Source of the DNA: Vibrio azureus | Lineage (GTDB): Bacteria > Pseudomonadota > Gammaproteobacteria > Enterobacterales > Vibrionaceae | Direction of reading: 5' to 3' | NCBI RefSeq assembly: GCF_002849855.1 | Contig: NZ_CP018616.1 | Coordinates: 2,604,001-2,668,000, forward strand | DNA length: 64,000 nt | Shown here: positions 18,855-32,356 of the stretch, piece after piece | Layout: the number at the start of each line of letters is the position of its first letter | Position numbering within the stretch: position 1 is the first letter of the stretch | The notes under the pieces: model-generated | Database searches by the model: none | What the model was told of the DNA's origin: nothing | The model's input: the letters and a program-made list of their open reading frames with translations, nothing else | Made by a program: the position numbers and the translations under genes

Positions 18855-19127
18855 ATGAGCCGTACTGTTTTTTGTGCTCGACTAAACAAAGAAGCTGAAG
18901 GCCTCGACTTTCAACTTTACCCAGGTGAACTCGGTAAACGCATCTTTGATAACATTTCAAAAGAAGCATGGGGCCAGTGGCAACACAAGCAAACCATGTT
19001 GATTAATGAAAAGAAACTCAACATGATGGATCCAGAGCATCGCAAGCTTCTCGAAACTGAAATGGTGAACTTCCTCTTTGAAGGCAAGGAAGTTCATATT
19101 GAAGGCTACACACCTCCGAGTGAGTAA
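18855..19127 (+). CDS. yggX: Probable Fe(2+)-trafficking protein YggX
   Basis: A 90-residue cytosolic protein that protects iron-sulfur clusters from oxidative damage and is thought to handle Fe(2+). The family start [30 protein letters not shown], with the conserved Cys7, and the [19 protein letters not shown] segment are present. AAGGA sits 8 bases before the ATG. It lies 19 bases after mutY, so it is almost surely co-transcribed with that repair gene, which fits a shared role in oxidative stress. Confidence 0.97.
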   Translation: MSRTVFCARLNKEAEGLDFQLYPGELGKRIFDNISKEAWGQWQHKQTMLINEKKLNMMDPEHRKLLETEMVNFLFEGKEVHIEGYTPPSE

Positions 19128-19207
19128 CCCCCCTTCTCATCATGATGCCGCCGTAGATGATACGGCGTCATTTCTCACATCGTCCTTTATGACCCTCCAA
19201 AAGATCT

Positions 19208-20338
19208 ATGAAAAGAATTGCTTTTATTGCTGCAACTTTACTTCTTACTGGCTGTAGTCGAGAATTCGTTGAACAACTCTATGACGTGAATTACGAGCCA
19301 ACTAACCGTTTTGCGGTCAACCTTGCCGAACTGCCCGGCCAATACGAAAAAGATACCGAAGCATTAGATACCCTGATCAGCAGCTTTTCAGGAAATATCA
19401 AAAAACGCTGGGGGCAACGTGAAATTAAGTTTGCAGGTAAAAGCAACTACGTTAAGTACATTGATAATTACTTAAGTCGTGCGGAAGTCGATTTTCAAAA
19501 AGGATTAATCACCATTGAAACCGTTTCTTCAACAGAGCCTCAAAAACACCTAAAGAATGCGATCATCACTACCGTATTAACTCCGGACGATCCCGCCAAT
19601 GTCGATTTATTTTCTTCAAAAGAAATCAAACTGGAAGGTCAGCCGTTTCTCTATAAACAAGTCGTGGATCAAGACCAAAAGCCAATTCAATGGACATGGC
19701 GAGCCAATCGTTTCGCTGATTACTTAATCGCAAATAAAATCAAAACAAAGCAAGTAGATTTTAAAAAAGCTTATTACGTTCAAATACCAATGGTTGAGGA
19801 CCATTTTTCTCAACGCAGCTATCAGTATGCAGATATAGTGCAAAGAGCATCGAAAAAATACGGCATACCTGAAGACCTTATCTACGCCATCATCAAAACT
19901 GAAAGCAGCTTTAACCCTTACGCTGTGAGCTGGGCCAATGCTTACGGATTAATGCAAGTGGTCCCTAAAACAGCTGGGCGAGATGTATTCAAATTAGTCA
20001 AAAAACGTTCTGGCCAACCAACACCTGAATATTTATTTAATCCAGAGAACAACATCGATACTGGCACGGCTTACTTTTACTTGCTAAAAAATCGCTACCT
20101 AAAAGAGGTGAAGAATCCAACGTCTCTAGAATACAGTATGATTTCAGCTTACAACGGTGGCACTGGCGGTGTTCTAAATACATTTCATTCGAGCAATAGA
20201 CAACGAGCGATGAGAGATTTAAATTCACTCAAGCCGAATCAAGTCTACTGGGCTCTGACCAAAAAACATCCCAATAGTGAATCTCGACGTTACTTAGAAA
20301 AAGTCACAAAATTCAAAAAGGAATTTAACGCTCAGTAA
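19208..20338 (+). CDS. mltC: Membrane-bound lytic murein transglycosylase C
   Basis: MltC is an outer-membrane lipoprotein that cleaves peptidoglycan glycan strands to form 1,6-anhydromuramic acid ends. The 376-residue precursor has a lipobox LLTGC with the lipidated Cys16. The SLT domain in the C-terminal half shows catalytic E232 in AIIKTESSFNPYAVS, followed by NAYGLMQVVPKTAGRDVF and ISAYNGGTGGVLNTF. Residue +2 after the Cys is Ser, so outer-membrane sorting is expected. It is third in mutY-yggX-mltC, with an 80-base gap containing an imperfect hairpin. Confidence 0.96.
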   Translation: MKRIAFIAATLLLTGCSREFVEQLYDVNYEPTNRFAVNLAELPGQYEKDTEALDTLISSFSGNIKKRWGQREIKFAGKSNYVKYIDNYLSRAEVDFQKGLITIETVSSTEPQKHLKNAIITTVLTPDDPANVDLFSSKEIKLEGQPFLYKQVVDQDQKPIQWTWRANRFADYLIANKIKTKQVDFKKAYYVQIPMVEDHFSQRSYQYADIVQRASKKYGIPEDLIYAIIKTESSFNPYAVSWANAYGLMQVVPKTAGRDVFKLVKKRSGQPTPEYLFNPENNIDTGTAYFYLLKNRYLKEVKNPTSLEYSMISAYNGGTGGVLNTFHSSNRQRAMRDLNSLKPNQVYWALTKKHPNSESRRYLEKVTKFKKEFNAQ

Positions 20339-20407
20339 ACTTCATCATGACAGTTGAATAAAAAGCATCCGAACGAACACTTTTTTGAAATTATTTAAAA
20401 AAAGTGG

Positions 20408-20436
20408 TTGACGCAATGCAGGAAAATCCGTTTAAT
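20408..20436 (+). promoter_or_regulatory. Promoter of tRNA array 1
   Basis: TTGACG (20408-20413), 17 bases and TTTAAT (20431-20436), 11 bases before the first tRNA-Phe. A-rich sequence precedes it. The promoter of array 2 at 23311 has nearly the same form. Confidence 0.75.
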
Positions 20437-20447
20437 AGCGCTCCGTT

Positions 20448-20523
20448 GCCCGGATAGCTCAGTCGGTAGAGCAGAGGATTGAAAATCCTCGTGTCGGTGG
20501 TTCGATTCCGCCTCCGGGCACCA
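20448..20523 (+). tRNA. tRNA-Phe(GAA)
   Basis: A 76-base cloverleaf with encoded CCA. The acceptor stem GCCCGGA pairs with TCCGGGC; the anticodon loop TTGAAAA reads GAA. It is first in array 1 and the same type as the copy at 23350. Confidence 0.97.
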
Positions 20524-20581
20524 CAATTAAATGTTGTTGGTGTTAAATGTTCACGAGCAACCATTGCAAAGAATAAGATGT

Positions 20582-20657
<76 letters not shown>

Positions 20658-20664
20658 TTCTTTT

Positions 20665-20740
20665 GCCTCGATAGCTCAGTCGGTAGAGCAGAGGATTGAA
20701 AATCCTCGTGTCGGTGGTTCGATTCCGCCTCGAGGCACCA
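20665..20740 (+). tRNA. tRNA-Phe(GAA), variant acceptor stem
   Basis: Same body as the other tRNA-Phe genes, but the acceptor stem is GCCTCGA/TCGAGGC rather than GCCCGGA/TCCGGGC. The changes are compensatory, so pairing is kept. Only 7 bases follow the preceding tRNA-Thr. Confidence 0.96.
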
Positions 20741-20781
20741 TTATTTAGTGTATTTGCTTAGCAAAACACAAACAGAATAGT

Positions 20782-20857
20782 TCCTCCTTAGCTCAGTTGG
20801 TAGAGCGACGGACTGTTAATCCGCAGGTCGCTGGTTCGAGCCCAGCAGGAGGAGCCA
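20782..20857 (+). tRNA. tRNA-Asn(GTT)
   Basis: A 76-base cloverleaf, acceptor TCCTCCT/AGGAGGA, anticodon loop CTGTTAA (GTT), encoded GCCA end. Last gene of the first 340-base unit. Confidence 0.97.
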
Positions 20858-20921
20858 CTTTCTATGAGTCTTATGTAAGGCTCTAAAACAAAGAGTAACG
20901 TCTTCAAGCAGAATAAGATGT

Positions 20922-20997
<76 letters not shown>

Positions 20998-21004
20998 TTC
21001 TTTT

Positions 21005-21080
21005 GCCTCGATAGCTCAGTCGGTAGAGCAGAGGATTGAAAATCCTCGTGTCGGTGGTTCGATTCCGCCTCGAGGCACCA
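21005..21080 (+). tRNA. tRNA-Phe(GAA), variant acceptor stem, second copy
   Basis: Copy of 20665-20740 exactly 340 bases on, with the same GCCTCGA acceptor stem. Confidence 0.96.
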
Positions 21081-21121
21081 CAATTTGGTGCACTTGCATA
21101 GCAAGACACAAACAGAATAGT

Positions 21122-21197
21122 TCCTCCTTAGCTCAGTTGGTAGAGCGACGGACTGTTAATCCGCAGGTCGCTGGTTCGAGCCCAGCAGGAGGAGCCA
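21122..21197 (+). tRNA. tRNA-Asn(GTT), second copy
   Basis: Copy of 20782-20857 exactly 340 bases on; last gene of array 1. Confidence 0.97.
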
Positions 21198-21203
21198 CTT
21201 TCA

Positions 21204-21232
21204 AAGCCAAGTCACATGACTTGGCTTTTTTC
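21204..21232 (+). terminator. Terminator of tRNA array 1
   Basis: AAGCCAAGTC (from 21204) pairs with GACTTGGCTT around ACAT and is followed by a T-run. It lies 7 bases after the last tRNA-Asn. Confidence 0.92.
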
Positions 21233-21476
21233 TTTTCTAATCACATTAGAACTCAGTGCGAAAACTCCGAATTTCTCCCCAACCAACCTTCTCACCATTT
21301 AAGCTCAAATTGAACCATAGCGCTGTCTGGTCATCAGTCAAGAAACTTAATCTAAATCATAATTTCGACTCGAGTATATCAACTAACTATATACAAAATT
21401 AACGGTATGAAATTATCATACGGCACACCGTAAATATTATGCATCATGTAACACTTCAATCGAGTCATCACCTATT

Positions 21477-23102
21477 ATGAAATTAAAAACTCAAGCGAGT
21501 TTCTTAGCCGTAATTATTTTGCTTGCTCTACTCGCTCTTACTGTTTCAGGCCTCTGGACACTTCGCCACGCAAGCAATCTGGACAACAAAGCTAGAGTCA
21601 CAGAGTTATTCAATAGTGCTTACAGTATTCTAACTGAAGTCGAAAAAATGTCGGTCGAAGGAAAGATACCAGAAGCAGAAGCCAAAGCCCTCGCTACCCG
21701 TCTCTTACGTAATAATATCTATAAAGACAATGAATACGTTTATGTAGCTGATGAAAACATGCAATTCATAGCTGCACCTCTTGATCCACATTTACATGGC
21801 ACCAGCTTCCACGACTTTCGTGATGGTGATGGCGACAGCGTTGGTCAACTGATTTTAGATGTCCTGGGCAATAAAACAGGCCAAGTGGTGGAATACTCTT
21901 GGACACAAAAACTGCCAGACGGAACCATTGAAGAAAAACAATCAATCGCAGAAAAAACACCTCATTGGAACTGGGTTGTCGGAACAGGAATCGGCTCAAA
22001 TGAAGTGAATGCCCGTTTCTGGTCAACGGCTCAATGGCAATTAACCTTATGCCTAATTATCGCAAGTGCCATTCTTAGTGGCCTCATCATAGCTATTCGC
22101 AAAATTTTAAACCTATTGGGTGGCGAACCTAAAGATGTGCGAGAAGCGGTACAAGCGATTGCTGAAGGGCGTATTCAAGCCAGCTTCGAGCAACCGGCAT
22201 CGCAAGGCAGCATCTATAAAGCTGTCCAAGAAATGAGCCTGTCGCTTGCTCAAATGGTCAATAACCTTGAATATTCGATGAATGCACTACGCACAGAACT
22301 CTCCGCTCTAGAGTCACGTTCTCATTCTCTGACCGACCTAGCATGCTCTCAACAACAATCAACCGCGATGATCGCCACTGCAATGACAGAAATGGCTTCA
22401 TCGGCCAATCACGTTGCAAGTTCAGCTAGCGACACCGCCCATAATACTGATAAAGCCGACCAACAAAGTCAGCATACTCAATCTCTAATTCACAGCACTG
22501 TTGACAATATTCAAGGTCTAGCAAGCCAACTTAATACCGCTAGCCAGGCCGTTGCTGACCTTGATCTGGAAGTCAATAGTATTGTCAAAGTTCTTGATGT
22601 CATTGGAGATATTGCGGAACAAACAAACTTGTTAGCACTCAATGCCGCTATAGAAGCAGCCAGAGCGGGTGAACAAGGTCGTGGATTTGCTGTCGTCGCT
22701 GACGAAGTACGCAATCTAGCAGGACGCACTCAAGATAGCACGAAAGAGATCCAGCAAATGATCTCCAAACTTCAAGAAGGCTCACGTAACGCCATCCACA
22801 CTATGGAGATTTGTGCACAAACAAGTGAAAGTACCGTGACTGAATCCATGAATGCCTCTGAAGCACTACGACAAATTGTTACAGCATTAGAGTCAATTAC
22901 TTCGATGAGCCAACAAATCGCCACCGCTGCCGCAGAACAAACACAAGTCAGTGATGATATCTCTCACCGAATAAACCTCATTGAAGAAAGTGGTAGCCAG
23001 CTCAACCATGTAGTGGTTGAAAGCCAATCAAGCACACAAACTTTGACTTCTTTAGCTAATGAACTTGAAAGTTGGGTCAAACGATTTTCGATAAAACACT
23101 AG
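21477..23102 (+). CDS. Methyl-accepting chemotaxis protein with single Cache sensor
   Basis: A 541-residue transmembrane chemoreceptor. After a first membrane helix (about 7-29) comes a periplasmic sCache_2-type domain (about 35-180: [49 protein letters not shown]), a second helix (about 188-206), a HAMP-like linker and the cytoplasmic signalling domain with the hairpin [20 protein letters not shown] and [16 protein letters not shown]. The ligand is unknown; sCache_2 domains often bind small organic acids. No C-terminal CheR-tether pentapeptide is seen. The gene sits alone between two tRNA arrays. Confidence 0.95.
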   Translation: MKLKTQASFLAVIILLALLALTVSGLWTLRHASNLDNKARVTELFNSAYSILTEVEKMSVEGKIPEAEAKALATRLLRNNIYKDNEYVYVADENMQFIAAPLDPHLHGTSFHDFRDGDGDSVGQLILDVLGNKTGQVVEYSWTQKLPDGTIEEKQSIAEKTPHWNWVVGTGIGSNEVNARFWSTAQWQLTLCLIIASAILSGLIIAIRKILNLLGGEPKDVREAVQAIAEGRIQASFEQPASQGSIYKAVQEMSLSLAQMVNNLEYSMNALRTELSALESRSHSLTDLACSQQQSTAMIATAMTEMASSANHVASSASDTAHNTDKADQQSQHTQSLIHSTVDNIQGLASQLNTASQAVADLDLEVNSIVKVLDVIGDIAEQTNLLALNAAIEAARAGEQGRGFAVVADEVRNLAGRTQDSTKEIQQMISKLQEGSRNAIHTMEICAQTSESTVTESMNASEALRQIVTALESITSMSQQIATAAAEQTQVSDDISHRINLIEESGSQLNHVVVESQSSTQTLTSLANELESWVKRFSIKH

Positions 23103-23136
23103 CCTAAGACGATATGCTCAACCAAGCTGCCCTATT

Positions 23137-23165
23137 GAAAGCACGTTTTTAAGCGTGCTTTCTTG
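23137..23165 (+). terminator. Possible terminator of the chemoreceptor gene
   Basis: GAAAGCACG (23137-23145) and CGTGCTTTC (23154-23162) are perfect inverted arms with an 8-base loop. The T-run after it is short, so the strength is uncertain. Confidence 0.6.
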
Positions 23166-23310
23166 CTATTAAAGCGCTTTTTTCCTATTCACTTGCCTTG
23201 TTTATAAATAGCCCAACACTTACAAAATCGAGTTCCACTGATAAAAACGTATAAAAACAGCCCACTCCGAACACAAAATCATCAAACAGGATTTTTTTTT
23301 CATTTTCTTG

Positions 23311-23339
23311 TTGACCTAAAGAGCGAAAAGCCTTTTAAT
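23311..23339 (+). promoter_or_regulatory. Promoter of tRNA array 2
   Basis: TTGACC (23311-23316), 17 bases and TTTAAT (23334-23339), 10 bases before tRNA-Phe. Same layout and -10 as the array 1 promoter, with a T-rich tract upstream. Confidence 0.75.
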
Positions 23340-23349
23340 ACACCTCGTC

Positions 23350-23425
23350 GCCCGGATAGCTCAGTCGGTAGAGCAGAGGATTGAAAATCCTCGTGTCGGT
23401 GGTTCGATTCCGCCTCCGGGCACCA
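23350..23425 (+). tRNA. tRNA-Phe(GAA)
   Basis: Sequence matches the first tRNA-Phe of array 1 (GCCCGGA acceptor stem, GAA anticodon, encoded CCA). The spacer after it also resembles that of array 1 (TTGTTGGTG). Confidence 0.97.
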
Positions 23426-23482
23426 CAAAATTTAAATTGTTGGTGCTAACACGAACAATGATAAAACAAAGATATTCGGCAT

Positions 23483-23558
<76 letters not shown>

Positions 23559-23578
23559 TTCTTTGTTAAAAAAACAAT

Positions 23579-23654
23579 TCCTCCTTAGCTCAGTTGGTAG
23601 AGCGACGGACTGTTAATCCGCAGGTCGCTGGTTCGAGCCCAGCAGGAGGAGCCA
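23579..23654 (+). tRNA. tRNA-Asn(GTT)
   Basis: Matches the array 1 tRNA-Asn genes over 76 bases. Confidence 0.97.
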
Positions 23655-23691
23655 TATTTGGCATTGATAAGAAATACTTATCAATCAGGTG

Positions 23692-23768
<77 letters not shown>

Positions 23769-23779
23769 TAAAAATTTAT

Positions 23780-23855
23780 TCCTCCTTAGCTCAGTTGGTA
23801 GAGCGACGGACTGTTAATCCGCAGGTCGCTGGTTCGAGCCCAGCAGGAGGAGCCA
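23780..23855 (+). tRNA. tRNA-Asn(GTT)
   Basis: Second tRNA-Asn of array 2; ends the array just before a terminator. Confidence 0.97.
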
Positions 23856-23860
23856 CATTA

Positions 23861-23893
23861 AAAATCCACATCACATGATGTGGATTTTTTTTA
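23861..23893 (+). terminator. Terminator of tRNA array 2
   Basis: AAAATCCACATCA (23861-23873) pairs with TGATGTGGATTTT (23876-23888) and leads into a run of T residues. Confidence 0.92.
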
Positions 23894-23910
23894 TCTAAAA
23901 TAAGCTCATA

Positions 23911-23938
23911 TACCCAAGCATTTTAAATAGCTTGGGTA
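23911..23938. repeat. Short palindrome of the TATACCCAAG repeat family
   Basis: TACCCAAGC (23911-23919) and GCTTGGGTA (23930-23938) are perfect arms. It lies just beyond the end of the dehydrogenase gene on the minus strand and may act as its terminator. Confidence 0.6.
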
Positions 23939-23950
23939 AACTCTTTGGCT

Positions 23951-25393
23951 TTAGTCTATACCACCAAGGCAAATATACTTAGACTCTAAGTACTCACTTA
24001 GCCCCTGCCTTGCTCCCTCTCGCCCAATGCCTGACTCTTTCATTCCACCAAATGGAGCCACTTCTGTAGAGATAATGCCTTCATTAATGCCAACCATGCC
24101 ATACTCCAAACACTCACTAAATTTAATGATGCGCTTTAAGCTATCGGTATAAAAGTAACCCGCTAGACCATACTCGGTATCATTAGCCATTTCAATAACC
24201 TGATCATCGTCTTCAAAACTTATAACGGGTAAAACTGGACCGAATAATTCTTGTTGAACGATCGCCATACTTTGTTCGACATTATCTAGGATAACAGGCT
24301 CCATAAAGCGCCCAGAGAGGCTCTGTGGTTGATTAAGCAATACCGCTCCATCTCGGGTTGCTTGTTCGATCAAAGACTCCAGACGTTGCTTAGAAGTCAT
24401 ATTAATTAAAGGGCCTAACAATGTCCCAGCGTCAAGACCATTACCGACTTTCAACTGTCTCGTTTTGTTTAACAACGTTGTTAGGAATGCTTCTTTTACA
24501 TCGCGATGAACATACAGTCGATTAGTACAAACACAGGTTTGCCCCGTATTACGAAATTTAGATGCAATTAAGCCATCAGCTGCAGCTTCCAGGTCAGCAT
24601 CATCAAAAACAATAAATGGTGCATTGCCACCAAGCTCCATCGATACATTTTTAACCGTCTCACTTGCTTGTTTCATTAAGATCTTGCCGACACGAGTTGA
24701 ACCAGTGAAGGAGATCTTCTTGATCCGAGAGTCTGAGCTCAACACTAAACCAAATTCTGCAGACTGTTCAGACACCACGGTAGACAGTAACGCTTTTGGA
24801 ATACCTGCTTGGTAAGCCAGTTCCACTACTGCCAAAGCCGTTAGAGGTGTTAGTTCTGAAGGTTTGATGATCATCCCACAACCAGCTGCTAAAGCAGGCG
24901 CTGCTTTTCTCGTGATCATTGCCATAGGAAAGTTCCACGGTGTAATCGCCGCACATACACCTACGGGCTGCTTGATAGTAGAAAGGCGTCTATCCGACGA
25001 AGGAGTGGGAATCACTTCCCCATAAGCTCGCTTAGCTTCCTCTGCAAACCACTCGACAAATGAGGCTCCATAAGCGACCTCACTACGGCTTTCAGCAAGG
25101 GGCTTTCCTTGTTCTAAAGTAATAATATGGGCAATGTCCTCCATATACTCCATAAGTAATTGATACCATTTCTTAAGAGATACTGAACGAGCTTTGGCAC
25201 TATATTTAGCCCATTCTTTTTGAGCAGCCTCACACGCTTCTATTTGTGCGTCGAGTTCACCTAGCGTGCTCGGTTTCAAGCGAATTAACTCCTGCTCTGT
25301 AGCAGGATTAGTAATCGCGATTCCATTTCCACCGAGAAAAGACAGTCTTTTAAATAAGGCTTTTAACGTTTCACTTTGTATCTGTTGCAGCAT
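23951..25393 (-). CDS. NAD(P)-dependent succinate-semialdehyde-type dehydrogenase
   Basis: A 480-residue aldehyde dehydrogenase most like the GabD/succinate-semialdehyde dehydrogenase group, which oxidises succinate semialdehyde to succinate at the end of the GABA shunt. Visible are TPWNFPMAMITRKAAPALAAGC, the cofactor loop SFTGSTRVGK, catalytic E253 in MELGGNAPF and nucleophile C287 in TGQTCVCTNR. The C-terminus has the ALDH oligomerisation part. No gabT or regulator is adjacent, so the aldehyde it uses is inferred from family only. It stands alone between a tRNA array and the rrn end. Confidence 0.85.
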   Translation of the reverse strand: MLQQIQSETLKALFKRLSFLGGNGIAITNPATEQELIRLKPSTLGELDAQIEACEAAQKEWAKYSAKARSVSLKKWYQLLMEYMEDIAHIITLEQGKPLAESRSEVAYGASFVEWFAEEAKRAYGEVIPTPSSDRRLSTIKQPVGVCAAITPWNFPMAMITRKAAPALAAGCGMIIKPSELTPLTALAVVELAYQAGIPKALLSTVVSEQSAEFGLVLSSDSRIKKISFTGSTRVGKILMKQASETVKNVSMELGGNAPFIVFDDADLEAAADGLIASKFRNTGQTCVCTNRLYVHRDVKEAFLTTLLNKTRQLKVGNGLDAGTLLGPLINMTSKQRLESLIEQATRDGAVLLNQPQSLSGRFMEPVILDNVEQSMAIVQQELFGPVLPVISFEDDDQVIEMANDTEYGLAGYFYTDSLKRIIKFSECLEYGMVGINEGIISTEVAPFGGMKESGIGREGARQGLSEYLESKYICLGGID

Positions 25394-25572
25394 TAATTCG
25401 CACCCCTAAAAAGAAATTCATTTGAGTCTATTTTTCTAACAAGCCATTGTAACGAAAACAAAGTGAACTTCAGTAAGAAGGGAAGAAATCGTGACCAGAC
25501 TAAGGGTCTCCCACATGCCGGGTTATTTCTTTAAAATAAATGGCTAAGCTTGCGCTCAATTAGACTCCCACA
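25394..25572. other. Gap between dehydrogenase gene and repeat array
   Basis: About 180 AT-rich bases that should hold the dehydrogenase promoter (minus strand). No operator was recognised. Confidence 0.3.
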
Positions 25573-25976
25573 CAAGCGGGACTCGTTGGTCATAGACCAA
25601 GATAACATCGTATATACGAAAAGACCTCAGCATTTCTGCCGAGGTCTGGAATAAGTGGCGGAGCTTCCGGGGTTGCGGGCAAGCGGGACTCGTTGGTCAT
25701 AGGCCAAAATAATATCGCAAATACGAAAAGACCTCAGCATTTCTGCTGAGGTCTGGAATAAGTGGCGGAGCGGCCGGGGTTGCAGGCAACCGGGACTCGT
25801 TGGTCGTAGACCAAAATAATATCGCAAATACGAAAAGACCTCAGCATTTCTGCTGAGGTCTGGAATAAATGGCGGAGCGGCCGGGGTTGCGGGCAACCGG
25901 GACTCGTTGGTCATAGGCCAAAATAATATCGCAAATACGAAAAGACCTCAGCATTTCTGCTGAGGTCTGGAATAAG
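25573..25976 (-). repeat. 107-base tandem repeats of terminator plus tRNA-Asp 3' fragments
   Basis: The hairpin block recurs at 25621, 25728, 25835 and 25942, a constant period of 107 bases. On the minus strand each unit reads: an imperfect stretch ending in the last bases of tRNA-Asp (CCGCTCCGCCA), CTTATTCCA, then a perfect GACCTCAGCA/TGCTGAGGTC hairpin followed by TTTT, then about 40 spacer bases. The repeats follow directly after the true tRNA-Asp. The outermost unit (25573-25680) is the most diverged. The layout recalls the tyrT repeats of E. coli, which also carry tRNA 3' ends. Confidence 0.9.
25943..25966 (-). terminator. First of four terminators after the rrn operon
   Basis: On the minus strand GACCTCAGCA and TGCTGAGGTC pair around GAAA, followed by TTTTCG. 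It lies 11 bases after tRNA-Asp. Copies stand at about 25836, 25729 and 25622; the last has one G-U pair. Confidence 0.88.
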
Positions 25977-26053
25977 TGGCGGAGCGGACGGGACTCGAAC
26001 CCGCGACCCCCGGCGTGACAGGCCGGTATTCTAACCAACTGAACTACCGCTCC
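25977..26053 (-). tRNA. tRNA-Asp(GTC)
   Basis: A 77-base cloverleaf on the minus strand, GGAGCGG acceptor stem, CTGTCAC anticodon loop (GTC), encoded CCA. Last gene of the rrn operon. Confidence 0.97.
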
Positions 26054-26060
26054 GCACTGG

Positions 26061-26111
26061 TTAGACTCTTGAGTCTAATTTTTTGTTCTGAGCATTATTA
26101 ATGCTGAGAAC
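26061..26111 (-). other. Two hairpins between distal 5S rRNA and tRNA-Asp
   Basis: 26085-26096 pairs with 26100-26111 (12-bp arms, one mismatch), and TTAGACTC/GAGTCTAA follows at 26061-26078. Neither is followed by T residues on the transcribed strand, so they look like RNA-processing structures, not terminators. Confidence 0.5.
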
Positions 26112-26120
26112 ATAAAATGA

Positions 26121-26239
26121 ACCTGGCAATGTCCTACTCTCACATGGGGAAGCCCCACACTACCATCGGCGCTAATTCGTTTCACTTCTGAGTTCGGGAT
26201 GGAAATCAGGTGGGTCCAAATCGCTATGGTCGCCAAGTA
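26121..26239 (-). rRNA. rrf: 5S ribosomal RNA (distal copy)
   Basis: About 119 bases with the conserved CCGAACTCAGAAGTGAAAC and GCGCCGATGGTAGTGTGGGG segments on the minus strand. Almost identical to the copy at 26456, differing at the ends. Ends are approximate. Confidence 0.95.
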
Positions 26240-26293
26240 AAATTCTTTTCACTTTGCTTTAAACTTAGAAAAAACTTAAAGCAAAGTGTTAAG

Positions 26294-26369
<76 letters not shown>

Positions 26370-26455
26370 ATCAAGGTGTCCTTTCGGACTAAAAGCCCGT
26401 TGTTCGAGCAGGCCTTTAAATTTCTCCGTTTGTATTGCTAGAGAAATAAATTAAA

Positions 26456-26574
26456 GCCTGGCGATGTCCTACTCTCACATGGGGAAGCCCCACACTACCA
26501 TCGGCGCTAATTCGTTTCACTTCTGAGTTCGGGATGGAAATCAGGTGGGTCCAAATCGCTATGGTCGCCAAGCA
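26456..26574 (-). rRNA. rrf: 5S ribosomal RNA (proximal copy)
   Basis: About 119 bases on the minus strand starting near TGCTTGGCGACC and ending near CGCCAGGC. Follows 23S rRNA by about 110 bases. Ends are approximate. Confidence 0.95.
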
Positions 26575-26685
26575 AATTCTGTTTTAAATCCTGCTATCAG
26601 GATTTAAATAATCTGGAAAGCTGTTTCAGTTCTTACACATTCAATGTTCTTTTTGAGTCCATCAAAACCCTTTGGGTGTTGTATG

Positions 26686-29573
<2,888 letters not shown>

Positions 29574-29828
29574 ATACAACCCCAAAGAGTTTCAGAAGAA
29601 ATCTTGAGTTTGTTGTTTAAACAACCAAAGTTTGCTATCTCATTATTTGAATGAGCGAGATAGCGTTCGATTTTGCCGGACTCAAATATGTTTTGCTCCA
29701 TTCGTTAAGAACGAAGTAAAACCCAAGAACACTTGAATGTGTATTGGTACCTACATCTTTAAAAGACATAGGATTTGAGAACTTTTATTAGATAACAATC
29801 AATCAAATTGTTATCTGTCAGCTTTCCA

Positions 29829-29843
29829 AATTGTTAAAGAGCT
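29829..29843 (-). promoter_or_regulatory. boxA antitermination site in the 16S-23S spacer
   Basis: On the minus strand AGCTCTTTAACAATT, matching the rrn boxA consensus bound by NusB/NusE. It lies between tRNA-Ala and 23S rRNA and keeps polymerase moving through the operon. Confidence 0.85.
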
Positions 29844-29909
29844 AATTACTTAAGATAAAGTAACCATTTTTAAAAGCACTCGTCTTTTTCAAGAAAGTAC
29901 GCTTAAAGA

Positions 29910-29985
29910 TGGTGGAGCTAAGCAGGATCGAACTGCTGACCTCCTGCGTGCAAGGCAGGCGCTCTCCCAGCTGAGCTATAGCCCC
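29910..29985 (-). tRNA. tRNA-Ala(TGC)
   Basis: A 76-base cloverleaf on the minus strand with GGGGCTA acceptor stem, TTGCACG anticodon loop (TGC) and encoded CCA, in the 16S-23S spacer. Confidence 0.97.
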
Positions 29986-30027
29986 ATTAAGGTGTCGATA
30001 CTCTTGCCAATTCTTTTGGGGAAGAAT

Positions 30028-30104
30028 TGGTGGGTCTGAGTGGACTCGAACCACCGACCTCTCGCTTATCAGGCGAACGCTCTAACCACCTGAGCTACAG
30101 ACCC
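30028..30104 (-). tRNA. tRNA-Ile(GAT)
   Basis: A 77-base cloverleaf on the minus strand with GGGTCTG acceptor stem, CTGATAA anticodon loop (GAT) and encoded CCA. First tRNA of the 16S-23S spacer. Confidence 0.97.
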
Positions 30105-30208
30105 AGTATCGTCTCTTTTACTTATAAACCGTATCAATCTGTGTGGACACTTGTCGTGACTCATTTGTCTTCACTTTTAAAAAGTGAAAGCAAACTATCC
30201 GTATCGTA

Positions 30209-31776
<1,568 letters not shown>

Positions 31777-32047
31777 AAAGTTTTTTCGGCTCAATGAATA
31801 CTGACTTCAAAACTCATCCTTACTTAAAAGTAAGAAGTAATTTTAAAGCTATTACCATTCCAACAGAATGATAATGAATTGACTGTGCCAAGTCTTTCGA
31901 CTCGTTTGGTCACTCAGTTCACTGAAACCTAATTTGAAGCTAAAGCTTCTAATTGGATTATCATCAACGAGTGCCCACACAGATTGATAGGTCTATATTG
32001 TTAAAGAGCTTGGCTTTTTGAGAAGTTTTCTCTTAAAGCGGAGGTGA
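31777..32047 (-). other. rrn leader transcript region
   Basis: About 270 bases transcribed ahead of 16S rRNA, carrying boxA and long inverted segments (for instance CTTACTTTTAAGTAAG near 31820) that belong to the 16S processing stem. No protein gene. Confidence 0.75.
31997..32010 (-). promoter_or_regulatory. boxA antitermination site in the rrn leader
   Basis: On the minus strand AGCTCTTTAACAAT, 220 bases before 16S rRNA and just after promoter P2. Confidence 0.85.
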
Positions 32048-32075
32048 ATTCTAGCGAGATAATTGAAAGTGTCAA
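32048..32075 (-). promoter_or_regulatory. rrn promoter P2
   Basis: On the minus strand TTGACA, 16 bases, TAGAAT, followed by a C-rich discriminator. It lies about 115 bases downstream of P1. Confidence 0.85.
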
Positions 32076-32163
32076 ACACTTTTTTCATTTATTTTCTTTA
32101 GAACTTCTTACCCTCTCTAACTCGACTGAAGCCTTGTTGCCTCTGCCGTGTCAGTGGATGCGC

Positions 32164-32222
32164 ATTATAGAGAGTCCTTTATCTTTAGCAAGAAAAAAAA
32201 CACTATTTATCTAAAAAAAGTA
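32164..32222 (-). promoter_or_regulatory. rrn promoter P1 with UP element
   Basis: On the minus strand TTGCTA (32186-32191), 16 bases, TATAAT (32164-32169) and a GCGC discriminator typical of stringently controlled, growth-rate-regulated rrn P1 promoters. The A/T-rich run at 32192-32222 fits an UP element. Confidence 0.85.
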
Positions 32223-32356
32223 CTTAAGTGACCAAAACTCATTCAAATGCTATTTTAATAACAAATCGCACTCAGCTTTATCACAATTTACCCACAAAAA
32301 ACTGTGGATAACCCTCTAGAGCTTATGCAACTTTCCAAAGGAAGTGATATCAATTA

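Noticed and set aside
19135..19175. Hairpin after yggX (GCCGTA/TACGGC) as terminator
   Set aside because: Arms are short with a mismatch and no proper T-run; mltC probably still shares the transcript.
25573..25976. Repeat array considered as a CRISPR
   Set aside because: Whole 107-base units repeat, including the would-be spacers; there are no unique spacers, no cas genes, and the units carry tRNA ends and terminators.
25627..26038. Open frames with internal repeats (minus strand)
   Set aside because: They run through the 107-base terminator/tRNA repeats and tRNA-Asp; 107 is not a multiple of three, so the repeats are read in different frames and no protein is conserved.
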